Assembly: GCA_029582155.1 (NCBI GenBank)
Contig: CM055908.1
Location: forward strand, 25,234,757 to 25,298,756
Length of the DNA stretch: 64,000 nucleotides
Origin: Panopea generosa
Taxonomy: Eukaryota; Mollusca; Bivalvia; Adapedonta; Hiatellidae
Direction: 5' to 3'
The translations under genes were made by a program, and so were the position numbers. Shown here piece by piece: positions 21,161 through 33,379 of the stretch; position 1 is the stretch's first letter, and each line of letters starts with the position of its first letter. Under the pieces are notes generated by a model that had not been told where the DNA came from, made no database searches, and saw only the letters and a program-made list of their open reading frames with translations.

Positions 21161-21499
21161 AAATCAAATGCTTTGACACTCTGGAAGTTGTTAATTTCAA
21201 GTCTGGTTTAAACATTATAAAGTTGACTGAATGTCTCATTACTGGCTGTGTGTTTGATGGCATTCCACACACATTTCATTTAAAATCTTAACTGATTTCT
21301 CTCAAATAAATGCCACCAAAACTGGAAAAAAAATTGCAATCTTAAAAACAGACAACAGTTAAATACTGCTTGATGACCTTCACCTCTTCATTCAGACGTT
21401 TTCTAAGATGAAAAAAATTCTAGTATGATGGGTCAAATAGAAATCAAAATGAAATCACACAACTCCTATGATACGTCACAAATTTTAAGCAAGAAATCT

Positions 21500-21700
21500 A
21501 TTTTAGTCTTTTAAACTTGGGCCAAGTTAGAAATCCTATTTGAATATATTGTTTTGGTATGTTAAAAAATCCTTATGTCAGTATGGGGCCACCGAGTATA
21601 TATATAATATATATATAAATCGGCAGGCAGGATACACAGGAAATAAACTGTTTTCAGATTAATTATAAAGTTTTGAAAAATCCCGATATAGATCTACTTC
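21500..21700 (+). repeat. Dispersed repeat, copy 3 of 3
   Basis: It shares GTATGGGGCCACCGAGTATA and AAGTTTTGAAAAATCCCGAT with the copies at 12500 and 20320. Confidence 0.55.
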
Positions 21701-23066
21701 CGTTTAACATGAATTCCATTTTTTCCCCAGCGCAATGATACATCTGACCAGCAGAATATTCTGGGATATGTTGGTGTGATTGTGGCAAAGTGATGCAGCC
21801 AGCGTGGGCGACACTTCATCTTGTCTACATATTAATAGAAAGTGGATAATTGAATGTAGGAAATACATTGCTATGCTGGTGTTGGGCAATTTTGCAAAAT
21901 GTGATATTAGAAAAATTAGTTTTTATTTTGTTTGAGCGAGTTGTTTTAGTTGTACGATAACTATATACACAAGATAACTTTATATATACACCAGCTTTTG
22001 TTGAGATTAAATCAATTTCCATTTCTACAATGTGATTATAAAAAATTATGTGTAACTAACTTGTGTTTTTATACATAGCTTCAATACCAAGAACTTTACC
22101 AATTGTTACTATGTCAAGGGAAATAACTCCCATTTGCAACAGTTTACTTTATGTGATGAGTAGTGTCCCTTGTTATTGTGATGTACACAAAAGGTTAAGA
22201 TGGTTGCTGCGCATAGAATCAATTATTTTTTATGTGAATTGGAACTGTTGCATATTTATCTTTACAATGTACTTCATTTTCACATGTACACATATGCTTA
22301 TACTACATATTGGTCGGTTAGCAATGCCTTTCATGTGAGTGCTAGATGAATATTGCACAATTCTTCCCCTTTGCATTTAATGTCAGTTTAAAGCCATGTC
22401 TTTATCTTGTCTCATTGAAGCAGAGTAGTCTGGTAATGTTTTTTTACTAAATGAAATCCAGTAGTTATGGGCCTGAAATTGGCCAGCTCTCCCAGTTATA
22501 AACTTTGCAGACTTGTTGGGACTATGTTTAAGATGTAATTGTCTGACATTTCCATATATACATTACTGTTGAAATACAATGTTCAATGGCACTACATTAG
22601 TAATGGCAATAATAGGACCATTTATATGCATGAACAATTAAATACAAGGTGTAGACTTTGCTGAACTCTGCACGTGTAATTTTATAGGTAGGAAGGTTCC
22701 AGGTTTGTTTTGCATATTCATTTGTTGGTGGTTTTGTTTCAATATGTATTGTAGTTTGTTTTTGTACATGGGCAATGATCCTGGAATATTTCATCCTGCT
22801 GGCACCATAATTAGTAACACTTTCTGTTTTGGAACACAGTAAAATAATTTTTCAGTTAAAACTTAATATTTTGAGATTGAAGCATATGGTCAAAAAGTTT
22901 TTAGTGATCTTATCTTGTATATTTATTGTGTTATCAGCTGTCGGATCACCTCAGTGATTTCTTCTATCATGTACAAGATGACCTCCCTCACCACATATAT
23001 AGTCAGCCTGTATTGTGTTGAAACTATTAGACAAACCGTGAGCCAATTTACCGTAAATTTATCATG
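21700..23066. other. Spacer; one exon-like piece
   Basis: No gene supported. At 22938-23021 a TTATTGTGTTATCAG acceptor-like site precedes an open frame (LSDHLSDFFYHVQDDLPHHI YSQPVLC, then stop). It has no partner exon. Confidence 0.3.
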
Positions 23067-23316
23067 TAAGGCCATTCTAAAAAAAAACATTTGTTTGCTG
23101 TGCTCTGACTCATTATTTTTCATTTGGGTAGGTAGGTAAGTAGCTATAAAAAATTATGCCAGATTCTGATTTTGCAGCCATTTTAAACAAAAATTGACAG
23201 AAACCTTGAAATATTAATTCAAAGCTATGAAAGTTGACAAAAAAGTTTGGGCAGAGGCACTTTTGAGTGAGAAGGTAGGAGCACTCCAAATACTGTCTTT
23301 TTAAAGAATGGCCTAA
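23067..23316. mobile_element. MITE with TAAGGCC ends, copy 3
   Basis: Ends TAAGGCCATTCTAAAAAA and TTTTTAAAGAATGGCCTAA. Interior TTGGGTAGGTAGGTAAGTAG and GAGAAGGTAGGAGCACTCC. Confidence 0.82.
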
Positions 23317-24188
23317 TGCATGCTAATTTGAGGTCAAGCTATTGTCCAGCCCAGGAAAAACTCTAATATTAGAAAACTTCGCTATTACTGCACACAATTA
23401 TGGTAGTGTCCTATTTGAATTTATGATCAACACTTTATATAGGGATTATAATACAACATGTGTCAAGTTAACATTTATTTAATTTATATCACAATGACAC
23501 TTGATGTACAGTGTTTAAAATGACTTTATTATTCACCATTGCATTTAGTTAAATATCATTTGACCATGTTTATGTTGTATCGTTAGGAATATGTATCATG
23601 GTTTATATGTAAGAGGGAGGAGGAATTAATCGTTAATTCTCCGAAACAATATATGTCTGCCAAAATAGTTACTAAAGTTTATAGTTGTGTTTGTATGCAT
23701 ATTGTGATATTATACAATTCTTCATTTTATCAAGCATCATATATACATACATTCATTGTTCAGCAGATCCCTGCTTTGCTTAAATAGCAAACTGATCTGT
23801 GAAGTTTTATTGGAAGTTTGTGTCATTGTATAGTTTGTTTTTGCCTGCCATGATGGAAGTTTCTGTAACTGAAGGCCAATATTGATATATTAAAAATGCA
23901 GTAAAATGTTTCTTAATTGTTGTTGTTATATTCGATTCCAGAGTAATTTTCTGCTAGTTGACACTAGCACTACTGTATTGTCACATCCTTGATGGTAGTT
24001 CTAATACTAACTAAACCACTGCTTCTTGGATGAAAACTGGCGGCCTATAGATGCCATATCTGCAGAGGTTAGAATTTCTCTAATTTTACCTGCTATGTAT
24101 TTTAAGTGTGTCACAAAAGTCATGGAAACAATAAGATAAATTACCAAAATCAGGCACAGTAGTTCCAGTACTTGTGTTCAGTTTTCTT

Positions 24189-24817
24189 TCAAAAGTCGTT
24201 GGATACTTGAGACGGCCACACAAATCGTGTATAATGTAAACTTGCACAGCCAGGATTAAATGGCAGATCATTTATACGTCCAATGTCTGAGCCGATGGAG
24301 AGCTCATTTTCATACAAGTGTATGTTTTCTTCAGCATGCTTATAGAAACCCGACTTTGGTGATTTTAGAATGTTTTCTGACAACCCGGACGCCAGACACT
24401 GATAATTCAGAACAAGCCACATGGCCAGTACTGCCTCGTAACTAATTTCCCTTTCATGCGTAACTAGCTGCATGCCTTTACTCTGCAATAAAATATCATG
24501 CTCCGAGTCGTAGAAGTAAAATATTACTTCCTTTCTTGAAATGCCAATACAAGGAATCAATGTCTGATCATGCTCCATTCGTTTCTGTTTCTGTCTTTGT
24601 AGAAATGAAAACACTATGGTTTGTGAGAGGGAACGACTTTTTGTTGGTAAATCTTCAATAGAACCTGTGCAGTAATTGTTCTTTCCTTTGATGCCTGGTT
24701 TCCCTCCTGGATAGCCAACACATTCACACTCTGCTTGGGAATCAGGCTCATGTTGAACAACCACACATAAATCATTGAGAAGAATATCAGCATTGCCATG
24801 CCAACAAGAAGGATTCC
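24189..24817 (-). CDS. Unknown gene, terminal coding exon 3
   Basis: Acceptor TTTTACTTATGCAG; 208 residues to a TGA at 24189-24191. It contains the WHGNADILL and QTIVFSFLQ stretches. AATAAA on the minus strand at 23806-23811 and 23525-23530 are possible poly(A) signals. Confidence 0.72.
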
Positions 24818-27800
24818 CTGCATAAGTAAAAGAATAATAAGTAATGAAGTTATATAGGTTTTTCAGCAATGGGGACAACCAATACTGCATGCGTATCAAT
24901 TGTTTGAACTAAGGCACACCACACACTGTAAATGATTGGTCAACATACACTGTAAATGATTGATCACCACACACTATACACAATTGGTCACCACACACTG
25001 TAAACTTGGGATGCCATCATGGTTAAAACAGAGGCCGTGGGATGTCATCATGAATACAACAGAGGCAGTGGGATGCCATTATGGTTACAATAGAGGCCGT
25101 AGGATGATATCATGGTTACAACAGAGGCCGTGGGATGATATCATGGTTACAACAGAGGCCGTGGGTTGATATCGTGGTTACAACAGAGGCCTTGGGATGC
25201 CATTATGGTTACAACAGAGGCTGTGGGATGATATCATGGTTACAACAGAGGCAGTGGGATGATATCATGGTTACAACAGAGGCCTTGGGATGATATCATG
25301 GTTACAACAGAGGCCTTGGGATGCCATTATGGTTACAAGAGGCCGTGGGATGATATCATGGTTACAACAGAGGCAGTGGGATGATATCATGGTTACAACA
25401 GAGGCCGTGGGATGATATCATGGTTACAACAGAGGCCTTGGGATGATATCATGGTTACAACAGAGGCCGTGGGTTGATATCATGGTTACAACAGAGGCCT
25501 TGGGATGCCATTATGGTTACAACAGAGGCAGTGGGATGATATCATGGTTACAACAGAGGCCGTGGGATGATATCATGGTTACAACAAAGGCCTTGGGATG
25601 CCATTATGGTTATAACAGAGGCCGTGGGATGATATCATGGTTACAACAGAGGCAGTGGGATGATATCATGGTTACAACAGAGGCCGTGGGATGATATCAT
25701 GGTTACAACAGAGGCCTTGGGATGCCATTATGGTTACAACAGAGGCCGTGGGATGATATCATGGTTACAACAGAGGCCGTGGGATGCCATTATGGTTACA
25801 ACAGAGGCAGTGGGATGATATCATGGTTACAACAGAGGCAGTGGGATGATATCATGGTTACAACAGAGGCCTTGGGATGCCATTATGGTTACAACAGAGG
25901 CAGTGGGATGATATCATGGTTACAACAGAGGCAGTGGGATGATATCATGGTTACAACAGAGGCCGTGGGATGCCATTATGGTTACAACAGAGGCAGTGGG
26001 ATGATATCATGGTTACAACAGAGGCAGTGGGATGATATCATGGTTACAACAGAGGCAGTCGGATGATATCATGGTTACAACAGAGGTCGTGGGATGATAT
26101 CATGGTTACAACAGAGGCCTTGGGATGCCATTATGGTTACAACAGAGGCCGTGGGATGATATCATGGTTACAACAGAGGCCGTGGGATGCCATTATGGTT
26201 ACAACAGAGGCAGTGGGATGATATCATGGTTACAACAGAGGCAGTGGGATGATATCATGGTTACAACAGAGGCCTTGGGATGCCATTATGGTTACAACAG
26301 AGGCAGTGGGATGATATCATGGTTACAACAGAGGCAGTGGGATGATATCATGGTTACAACAGAGGCCGTGGGATGCCATTATGGTTACAACAGAGGCAGT
26401 GGGATGATATCATGGTTACAACAGAGGCAGTGGGATGATATCATGGTTACAACAGAAGCCTTGGGATGCCATTATGGTTACAACAGAGGCAGTGGGATGA
26501 TATCATGGTTACAACAGAGGCAGTGGGATGATATCATGGTTACAACAGAGGCCGTGGGATGATATCATGGTTACAACAGAGGCCTTGGGATGCCATTATG
26601 GTTACAACAGAGACCGTGGGATGCCATCATGGTTACAACAGAGGCCATGGGATGCCATCATGATTACAACAGAGGACATGGGATGATCATGATATCATTG
26701 TTACAACAGAGGCAGTGGGATGATATCATTGTTACAACAGAGGCTGTAGGATGCCATCATGGTTACAATGTTTATTTGAGTCAGAGTCACATCAGTTTAT
26801 TCAGATTGGTGTAAAAATACAAATAGATCTCACCTAGACCTGTGTTACCATAGTGACCAGAAATGTATGTTTTACATCCACAGGAGCAATGTGTGTCCTT
26901 GTCTGTCATTTTTTCATCCAGTGTATATGTGGAGGAAGAAGACAATTTGGAAAAGAGATGCTCCGTCAGAACTTCTGCTAGAGGCGTGTCTGTACCACTG
27001 GATGAATCTTTTGATTTTAAAACCAAGTCCACCACACACTTTTGTGTCTCTGAAAAATGTTGAAGACCTGTACATTTATACCGTATAGAAAATGCACATT
27101 TGTAATAAATAGAGATGTAACAATTCATTGATGGATCACGAATCACCTTTCCACCAAAAATTTTCAGAGATCAACATTAGTCAGTAGTTTTATTTTGATT
27201 ATGTCCAAGGATTTAATTTAGGTTTTCTCCCTTCACACCTATATTTTCTTCAAACCAGATATGGTCATTATGAAATGCTACCTTCCATTATTTACTATAT
27301 ATAGCTATCCAGAAGGGCCTGTGGTAACATTATTATGTATACTGGTTTTACCTTATAACCGGTGTCTGAAACTTCATCAACCATGTAAATAACAACATCA
27401 ATAATAAACAGTAATAAAGTTACTTTATGTTTTGAAAATATAAATCTTTCTAAATGTTATTTCTTGTAATTATACCTTGGAGGTCATTTATAATACACAG
27501 TCGGCCTTTTAATTTTTTCCTTGTATACATATTACCAAGATTCGACCATTCAGAGGGCTAGAAATTGTGTCATCAGGAAAAGTACTGATAATGGATTAAA
27601 TTTTCAAATAATTTTAAGCAAGTCCTGTATGAAAAATATAATTAAACATTCAAATCTACATACACAGTGAGTTTGTACACTTAAGAATTTTTGCACTGAA
27701 TCTAGTTTTCTAGGGATAATGGTTATTTTGGACTTTAGATTTGGTACCTTTATTCACAAGGTATAACAACAGTTTCTCCAATGTAACCCTCAGATGTGTG

Positions 27801-28102
27801 TCTTCAGGAATCTTGTCATATTTAACAAATGATCTCAACATCTCAAAACCGCGCAGAAATATACTCCCAAACGGGAAGTATTCGTCCGTCTGTATCTGCG
27901 TTATGCAGCTCGCTCTGTCGAAAGGAACACCGCCGCCTGCATCACACGTTGTTATGCGTAAAGCCGCTAAACCATGCTTCCTTTCAAGACAAACATTGTT
28001 TATAACCTCTTTTAAGAACTGACGCTCTTTAACTTGCGACCAAACTGTATAAATACAACTTTCCGTTCTTATTTGTTTCTCCATCGGTTCATCTTCCGCC
28101 AT
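24189..28102 (-). CDS. Unrecognised 399-residue protein, three exons
   Basis: The spliced minus-strand CDS joins 28102-27748, 27049-26834 and 24817-24189. All splice sites are GT-AG and both introns are phase 1, and the frame stays open throughout. The start has a good context (AAAATGG). Exon 1 (residues 1-118) and exon 2 (to about 190) match nothing I know. The last exon begins with NPSCWHGNADILLNDLCVVV, has a Cys pair CEC, then LSQTIVFSFLQRQ, LIPCIGIS and VIFYFYDSEHDILLQS. The pattern D201 in a beta-strand, a later Glu, and Q256 at the start of a helix resembles the restriction-endonuclease-like (PD-(D/E)XK) fold seen in some large invertebrate families, but this is weak. There is no signal peptide or clear membrane segment. 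The protein is probably intracellular. Confidence 0.72.
25000..26785 (+). repeat. 31-bp minisatellite (about 57 units) with higher-order structure
   Basis: The unit is GTGGGATGATATCATGGTTA plus CAACAGAGGCC. Variants carry GATGCCATTATGG instead of GATGATATCATGG, and CAG, CCG or CTT before TGGGATG. Variants recur in threes, giving a 93-bp higher-order unit. The part from 25722 recurs from 26125, an offset of 403 bp (13 units). It lies in intron 2 of the 24-28 kb gene. Because 31 is not a multiple of three and the unit lacks plus-strand stops, all three frames are open; these are not genes. Confidence 0.95.
26834..27049 (-). CDS. Unknown gene, coding exon 2
   Basis: The acceptor is CTTCAACATTTTTCAG and the donor CTAG|GTGAGA. 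It has 216 bp, phase 1 on both sides. It encodes TQKCVVDLVLKSKD, a serine-rich stretch, and a cysteine cluster CSCGC (residues about 173-177). Confidence 0.7.
27748..28102 (-). CDS. Unknown gene, coding exon 1
   Basis: ATG at 28102 with A at -3 and G at +4; 118 codons plus one base (MAEDEPMEKQ ... LLLYLVNK). The donor is AAAG|GTACCA, not a strong one; a longer reading to 27710 ends in a stop soon after. The phase agrees with exon 2. Confidence 0.68.
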
Positions 28103-28449
28103 TTTAAAAAACTCCTTTCAGAAGAGCTGAAACCAATTACCGAAAAGGAAATATTAAAAATTGACAGAAATGGGATTTTTATATTGAAATGAATTAAAGC
28201 CAAAGAGATATAGAGTCATAATAAATCATGATTTAAACCTTAAAGACAATTCTTTTACAGGAGAGACAAAACGTTTAAACAATCCCTATACATTGAGCTA
28301 GCATATTGGTAGACTATCACAGTCTACCAAACAAGCAAAGTAAGTCAATTTTACTTGAAGTCTGCAAAACAAACAACGAATAACATGAGCTCCATATGAG
28401 CTTTTGAACAGACATAATTTATTTTAGAACAATTGCAAAGAAAACTTAA

Positions 28450-28600
28450 AAGCTCATATGAACCACTATCACATCCGCTTCCCGGGCAAAACCAGTACTG
28501 AGTGTTGTTTTTGTGAGGCATTAGGTCGAGCCTGGGACTGAACCTGCAACCTCTAGAGTGAGCAGCCAACACTCTATCCACTACACTACTGCCTCACCTG
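28450..28600 (-). mobile_element. SINE family E
   Basis: The minus-strand head GGCAGTAGTGTAGTGGATAG with CTAGAGGTTGCAGGTTCAGT CCC, and the body CAAAAACAACACTCAGTACT GG. It matches the plus-strand copy at 43058-43225. Confidence 0.78.
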
Positions 28601-29104
28601 TCATATTGTTACACATATTGACTAAAGGAGTGGTGTGCCGATGCCTAGTTGTTTTACCTTCATGACTTCACTTTAAATATGTAATCAAGGATTAATATAG
28701 AGATATAAATCCTTGATGTAATGTTACGCCTAATGGCTACTTGGTCCAATATTTAAACAATAAGTCAATCCTTACCTGTACTGTTAGGAAACCTGTCACT
28801 TCAAGCTAAAACACAGCTCATATCGTTCTGCTAAAAGTTGGCAATACCTATATAAATTTCATGCATACGCCGCTGTGAGTTATTGCAAGAATAGGACAAT
28901 TGTAATTTATGCATATCACAAGAGGAAACAAACTGATCTTGGATAGAATTAACATTTCTACAGAAATCAAGTTTTTATTATATGGCATCAGATGACCTGT
29001 TTGTGTTACTCATCATAAAAACCCAGTTCATTCTTTCAAACCCCACAATCCGGGTAAGAAGTACAGCAATATTATGTAACTAACACATCTTCATGTATTG
29101 AACA

Positions 29105-29285
29105 TGTTAGGAGTGCATCAAACCCAGGATCCATTGTGGGTTCGATCCTCTGCCACAGCTATGATTAGTGTTCTTGAGCATATTTTATTCACATATGTTA
29201 GTACTGGTTCTACTTAGAAGTCTTCAAGCATAATTTGTCCAAGTTGAAGGAAACAATCAATGTAAAATAAATATAGTAAGTTAAA
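29105..29285 (+). mobile_element. SINE family D
   Basis: TTGTGGGTTCGATCCTCTGC, GTGTTCTTGAGCATATTTTA, GTACTGGTTCTACTTAGAAG and AATTTGTCCAAGTTG align with 14090-14335. Confidence 0.7.
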
Positions 29286-29324
29286 TATAAAATAGATGTA
29301 ACTAGCCGCCATGACAGAAAATGG

Positions 29325-30062
29325 TTTACCATTGTATGAAGTTTTATTAAATTATATCCAATAGTTTTAAAGTTATGCTCCAGACAAGGGAAATATATCA
29401 AAGGGCAATAACTCTGTAATTAGCAAGAATAGAGTTATGTTTCTTGTACACTGCACTTCCTGTCATTATATTCTACCATTGTATGAAGTTTGATGAAATT
29501 CCATCCAGTACTTTAAAAGTAATGCTCCTGACAAGGGAAATATATCAAAGGGCAATAACTCTGTAATTAGCAAGAATAGAGTTATGTTTCCTGTACACTG
29601 CACTTCCTGTCATTATATTCTACCATTGTATGAAGCTTGATGAAATTCCATCCGGTACTTTTCAAGTTATGCTCCGGACAAGAAAAAATATCAAAGGGCA
29701 ATAACTCTGTAATTAGCAAGAATAGAGTTATGTTTCTTGTACACTGCACTTCCTCTCATTATATTCTACCATTGTATGAAGCTTGATGAAATTCCATCCG
29801 GTACTTTTCAAGTTATGCTCCGGACAAGAAAAAATATCGAAGGGCAATAACTCTGTAATTAGCAAGAATAGAGTTATGTTTCTTGTACACTGCACTTCCT
29901 CTCATTATATTCTACCATTGTACGACGTGTGATGTAATTCCATCCAGTACTTTTCAAGTGATGCTCCGGACAAGGAAAATTGCAACGGACAGACCGACCG
30001 ACAGACCGACCACAGGGTGACTCCAATATACCCCCTCAAACTTCGTTTGTCGGGGGTATAAT
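29325..30062 (+). repeat. Tandem 146-bp repeat ending in a hairpin (bivalve-type element)
   Basis: About 4.5 copies of a 145-148 bp unit containing AAGGGCAATAACTCTGTAAT, GAGTTATGTTTCTTGTACAC and GAAATTCCATCCGGTACTTT. They are followed by GGACAGACCGACCGACAGAC and a palindromic end ATACCCCCTCAAACTTCGTT TGTCGGGGGTAT. The (GGACAGAC)n plus hairpin end is typical of abundant bivalve repeats. Confidence 0.85.
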
Positions 30063-31210
30063 GAACAGTTCTACAAAATATATTACTTGTTGGGATATAT
30101 CTGTACAAAGCTAGCTCTTTTAATCAGTACTTTCACTTTATTACATGTACACAATTACACATTAGGAAATACACGCTTCATTTAATCTTAATTACACGTA
30201 TGTATGCAATAGATGCTCTACATTCGCTAGTCATCAAGAAATTGGACCTAAATTCTTCATGTTCCTGGCTTTTGCCTCAAGCACAAAAATCTAACAAGTC
30301 TTAGACTTTATTTATACTGAATTTTTTTTTCAGAAAATAAGATTTGCCATGATAGCAGACAAAATTTCATACAAATAGAAACAAATAAATTTAGCTCCAG
30401 ATTCTTGATACAAGCATATTTCATACATATACAACAAAACATAATTATGACCGAAATGAACCTCATAAAACAGTAAGGATAATCTGACTGAAAGCAATGA
30501 TTATTTTGGCTGACATTATTTTATTTACATCAAATCAAAACATCAGTGACTGAAAGGAAATTTAATATGACAGCAATTCAATTCAGTATGACAGCATAAT
30601 ACATATAAATTGACTGAAAGCCTGTCAGTACAATGTTAATGGAATACAGGCTGACAGCAGTGAAATTCAGTGTGGCTGGGTTGATTAAAAGGACTAGAAA
30701 TATTTTAAGTTACCTTAAATAAAAAATTGGAAATATGTTCTGATGAAATGAATAACGACATTGCAAAATGATAATGTGTTGGTTTTAAGATTGGTCAATT
30801 TGGTTTAAATGACTGTTTAATATAAGCAAAGCTTTAACTTATTTGGCAACATTCACATACGTGTTAAAATTACCCATCGTTGCCGAGGTTACCAACATCA
30901 TACTCTACAAAAAATGCCACAATGACCATTTGTCGTTAAATCTCAATAAAAATGAAACCGATTGAAATTAGTTTTTCAAGATAAAAGACAAATGGCTTAA
31001 CTAAAGCAGCGGTGGCAATCTTTGGTTTAAAAACATAAAAAAAAAGAGATCTTTTTATCTAATTGTGTTGAAACATCAGAATCAAGCTTTATGTTATTTT
31101 AATGGACCATTTTGTAACTGTTGTTAGCGGTATATTGTAAAGTGATGGGTGTGGCCCATGTTTGTCAATATCATTGTATGCTATAACCAAGGTGATAACT
31201 CACGCCTCAT
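30063..31210. other. Spacer, nothing recognised
   Basis: AT-rich. CTGACAGCA-type phrases recur loosely at 30480-30660. No gene. Confidence 0.5.
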
Positions 31211-31211
31211 T

Positions 31212-31295
31212 AAATTCAGCCCAATTAACTCAGTCGGTAGAGCACAAGACTTCTAGTCTCGGGGGGTATGTGTTCGATTCCCAAGGCTGGCCAAC
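31212..31295 (+). mobile_element. tRNA-like head of a SINE or tRNA pseudogene
   Basis: CCCAATTAACTCAGTCGGTA GAGC (A-box) and GTATGTGTTCGATTCCCAAG G (B-box) around an anticodon-arm-like AGACTTCTAGTCT. The acceptor stem does not pair, so it is not a working tRNA gene. Confidence 0.6.
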
Positions 31296-31675
31296 TAAAA
31301 ATAGAAGCAGATGTTCGGATGCTATTTTAAACCAAGGGCCTATGTGACGGTGCTCTATACAGCACAAATTAAAGAACCAGAAGATGGGTTTCTAGTCATA
31401 TACTGCACTATTCCCCACTATCCCTCCCTAAAAAGACTAACACTCTTCTGGCGAGGCAATGTAAAATAAGCGAACATACATAATAACCTCATAAAACACA
31501 GGTCACATATCGGTAACAATGTATTACACACATACCACAGATAAAAGATTTCAATGTACCATACGCTTTCAACTGCACCTTTCCCAGGAATGAGACAAGG
31601 TATCCTGGAATGACTACACCTAATGTAAATCAATGTGTATATTTCCTTAAACCTGCATTTAGAACAGCTCTAGGG

Positions 31676-31885
31676 TGTTCTCCGTGGCCGAGTGGTCTAA
31701 GGCGCTGTCTCAAGGTTGCCTACCGCACAAAAAACTTTATATGTGAAAGTTTGCCAGTTACTTGCTGATGGACAGTGGGTCTACTCAGACGCATTCTGAG
31801 GTATTCCTCTCTTCCGCAAATAAAACTGAATATGCCATATATAACCTGAAATGTGTTGAAAATGGCGTTAAACGCCATTCAAAAA
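31676..31885 (+). mobile_element. SINE family B with clear tRNA-Leu-type head
   Basis: TCCGTGGCCGAGTGGTCTAA GGCGC is a textbook Leu/Ser-type A-box region. The anticodon/variable-arm piece is deleted here, then ACTTTATATGTGAAAGTTTG and the tail GTTGAAAATGGCGTTAAACG follow. Confidence 0.87.
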
Positions 31886-31889
31886 CCTA

Positions 31890-32780
31890 CGAAAATGAAT
31901 AACTCTCTTTCACATCACTACTAGGCTGAAATCTCATTTTAAAAATTAATTTACATTAAAAATTTATGTTTAATAAAAAAATCATCATTATGGCATTGTC
32001 AATTATATTTATTATACATGCAAAGTGTAAAGTTTCAAACTAAATCTGTCTCTAGGATTATCAGTGAAGATTGCTACATTGAATCTAGATACTAGTATTA
32101 CAGACAATTCTGCCTATATGTATTTAATATCAATGTCGATTTCATTAGCGTTTACTTTACCAAATTGGTATTAATGGAAAACAATCATATAAAATAATTT
32201 TAATCCTATCCCTGACCTTTGTTTGGTGGAGAATAATTAATAGACCTGCAGAGACACAGGTTTATATATTATATATATTTATGTAAACACATGTATGTTC
32301 GTATGTACAGGTTGTGATAATTAAGTCAAGCTTGTTTAACACTTAGTTACAGATGGATGGATAGACACCAACTTATGGACGAGTTTAACACTGCTGTCAT
32401 ATTTACATAATATGGACACATACTTAATAAGTAATATATACAATTGAAGACAACATGATGTTTTGATGATGCTTAGTAAAACTATTAAAGAAGGGCAGCA
32501 CCTCTGGACATGTATACATAGTTTGGTCCCATTTTTATCTAGCCTTGATCACCTGCGAAGCTTGCTTTTCTATAAGTCAATTAATGTCGTGATGTATTTG
32601 TTTTTGAAAAAAAAAAATATAATGGTGTTCTGCTAAAGTTTCTGTTGGTTGTTTCAAACTATCAGGCTAAATAGGCGATTTCTGTAGTATTTCAAAATAC
32701 TATCATTTCAGGTGTCTTTTCAAATTCTGTATTCATTTTTATTATTTGATTGTAATGACTTTCATCAGAATAAACTTGGC
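31890..32780. other. Spacer, nothing recognised
   Basis: AT-rich single-copy-looking sequence without exon signals. Confidence 0.5.
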
Positions 32781-32782
32781 TT

Positions 32783-33375
32783 CTATCCGAACCATATGAA
32801 TAGGGTTTTATGGCGTACCAACACATTATAGGATATCTGACGCCAACAGGAAGGAAGATTCCAGGTTCACTCTACATGTACAAAAAACAACAAATTAACA
32901 TACAGATTAAAAAAATACATCAACAAATGAATATGCAGAATGAACCTAGAACCTTGATACCTGCAAAACTGCAGAGTTTCAGCAAATTCTATTGTACTAC
33001 TCAAATTGTCGCTTCCTACGACATGCATGAGCCACAGTGGTCCTATTCTTGCCATCACTCATATGACTCCCTGGAACCACACAGGGGTTGATAATTTAGC
33101 TACAGTAATGAACATGACGAAACATGATAAAATGAACATGACATCCATTCGGAGGATTCCTACCCCTCTGCAGAGATCGACAGTGATTCTATTCTTAGCC
33201 GGAACCACACGGGCTCTATCCGAACCAAAAATGCCATTAATGATTCTTTTTTTTTTAATACGAAACATATTAAATAATTATTAAAACATTAATTTATTAC
33301 TATAGATTTTACAACGACCACTTTTAAGACGTTTAATTATATGATAAACATCATATTTTATATGTTACGTCATCT
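32783..33375 (+). mobile_element. Interspersed element of about 480-590 bp, copy 1
   Basis: Shared markers are CACATTATAGGATATCTGAC, AACAGGAAGGAAGATTCCAG, GACATGCATGAGCCACAGTG, CTGGAACCACACAGGGGTTG and CTCTGCAGAGATCGACAGTG. Other copies are 34715-35215 (+), 39785-40205 (-) and 43760-44135 (-). The 3' part (33220-33375) also matches 42745-42905. No coding capacity; class unknown. Confidence 0.75.
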
Positions 33376-33379
33376 AGAT

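Noticed and set aside
25443-26814. Several long plus-strand frames of WLQQRPWDDIMVTTEA type
   Set aside because: They are translations of the 31-bp minisatellite in rotating frames; no start, splice or family evidence.
31212-31295. tRNA-Arg-like gene
   Set aside because: A and B boxes are present but the acceptor stem does not pair; scored as a retroposon head or pseudogene.
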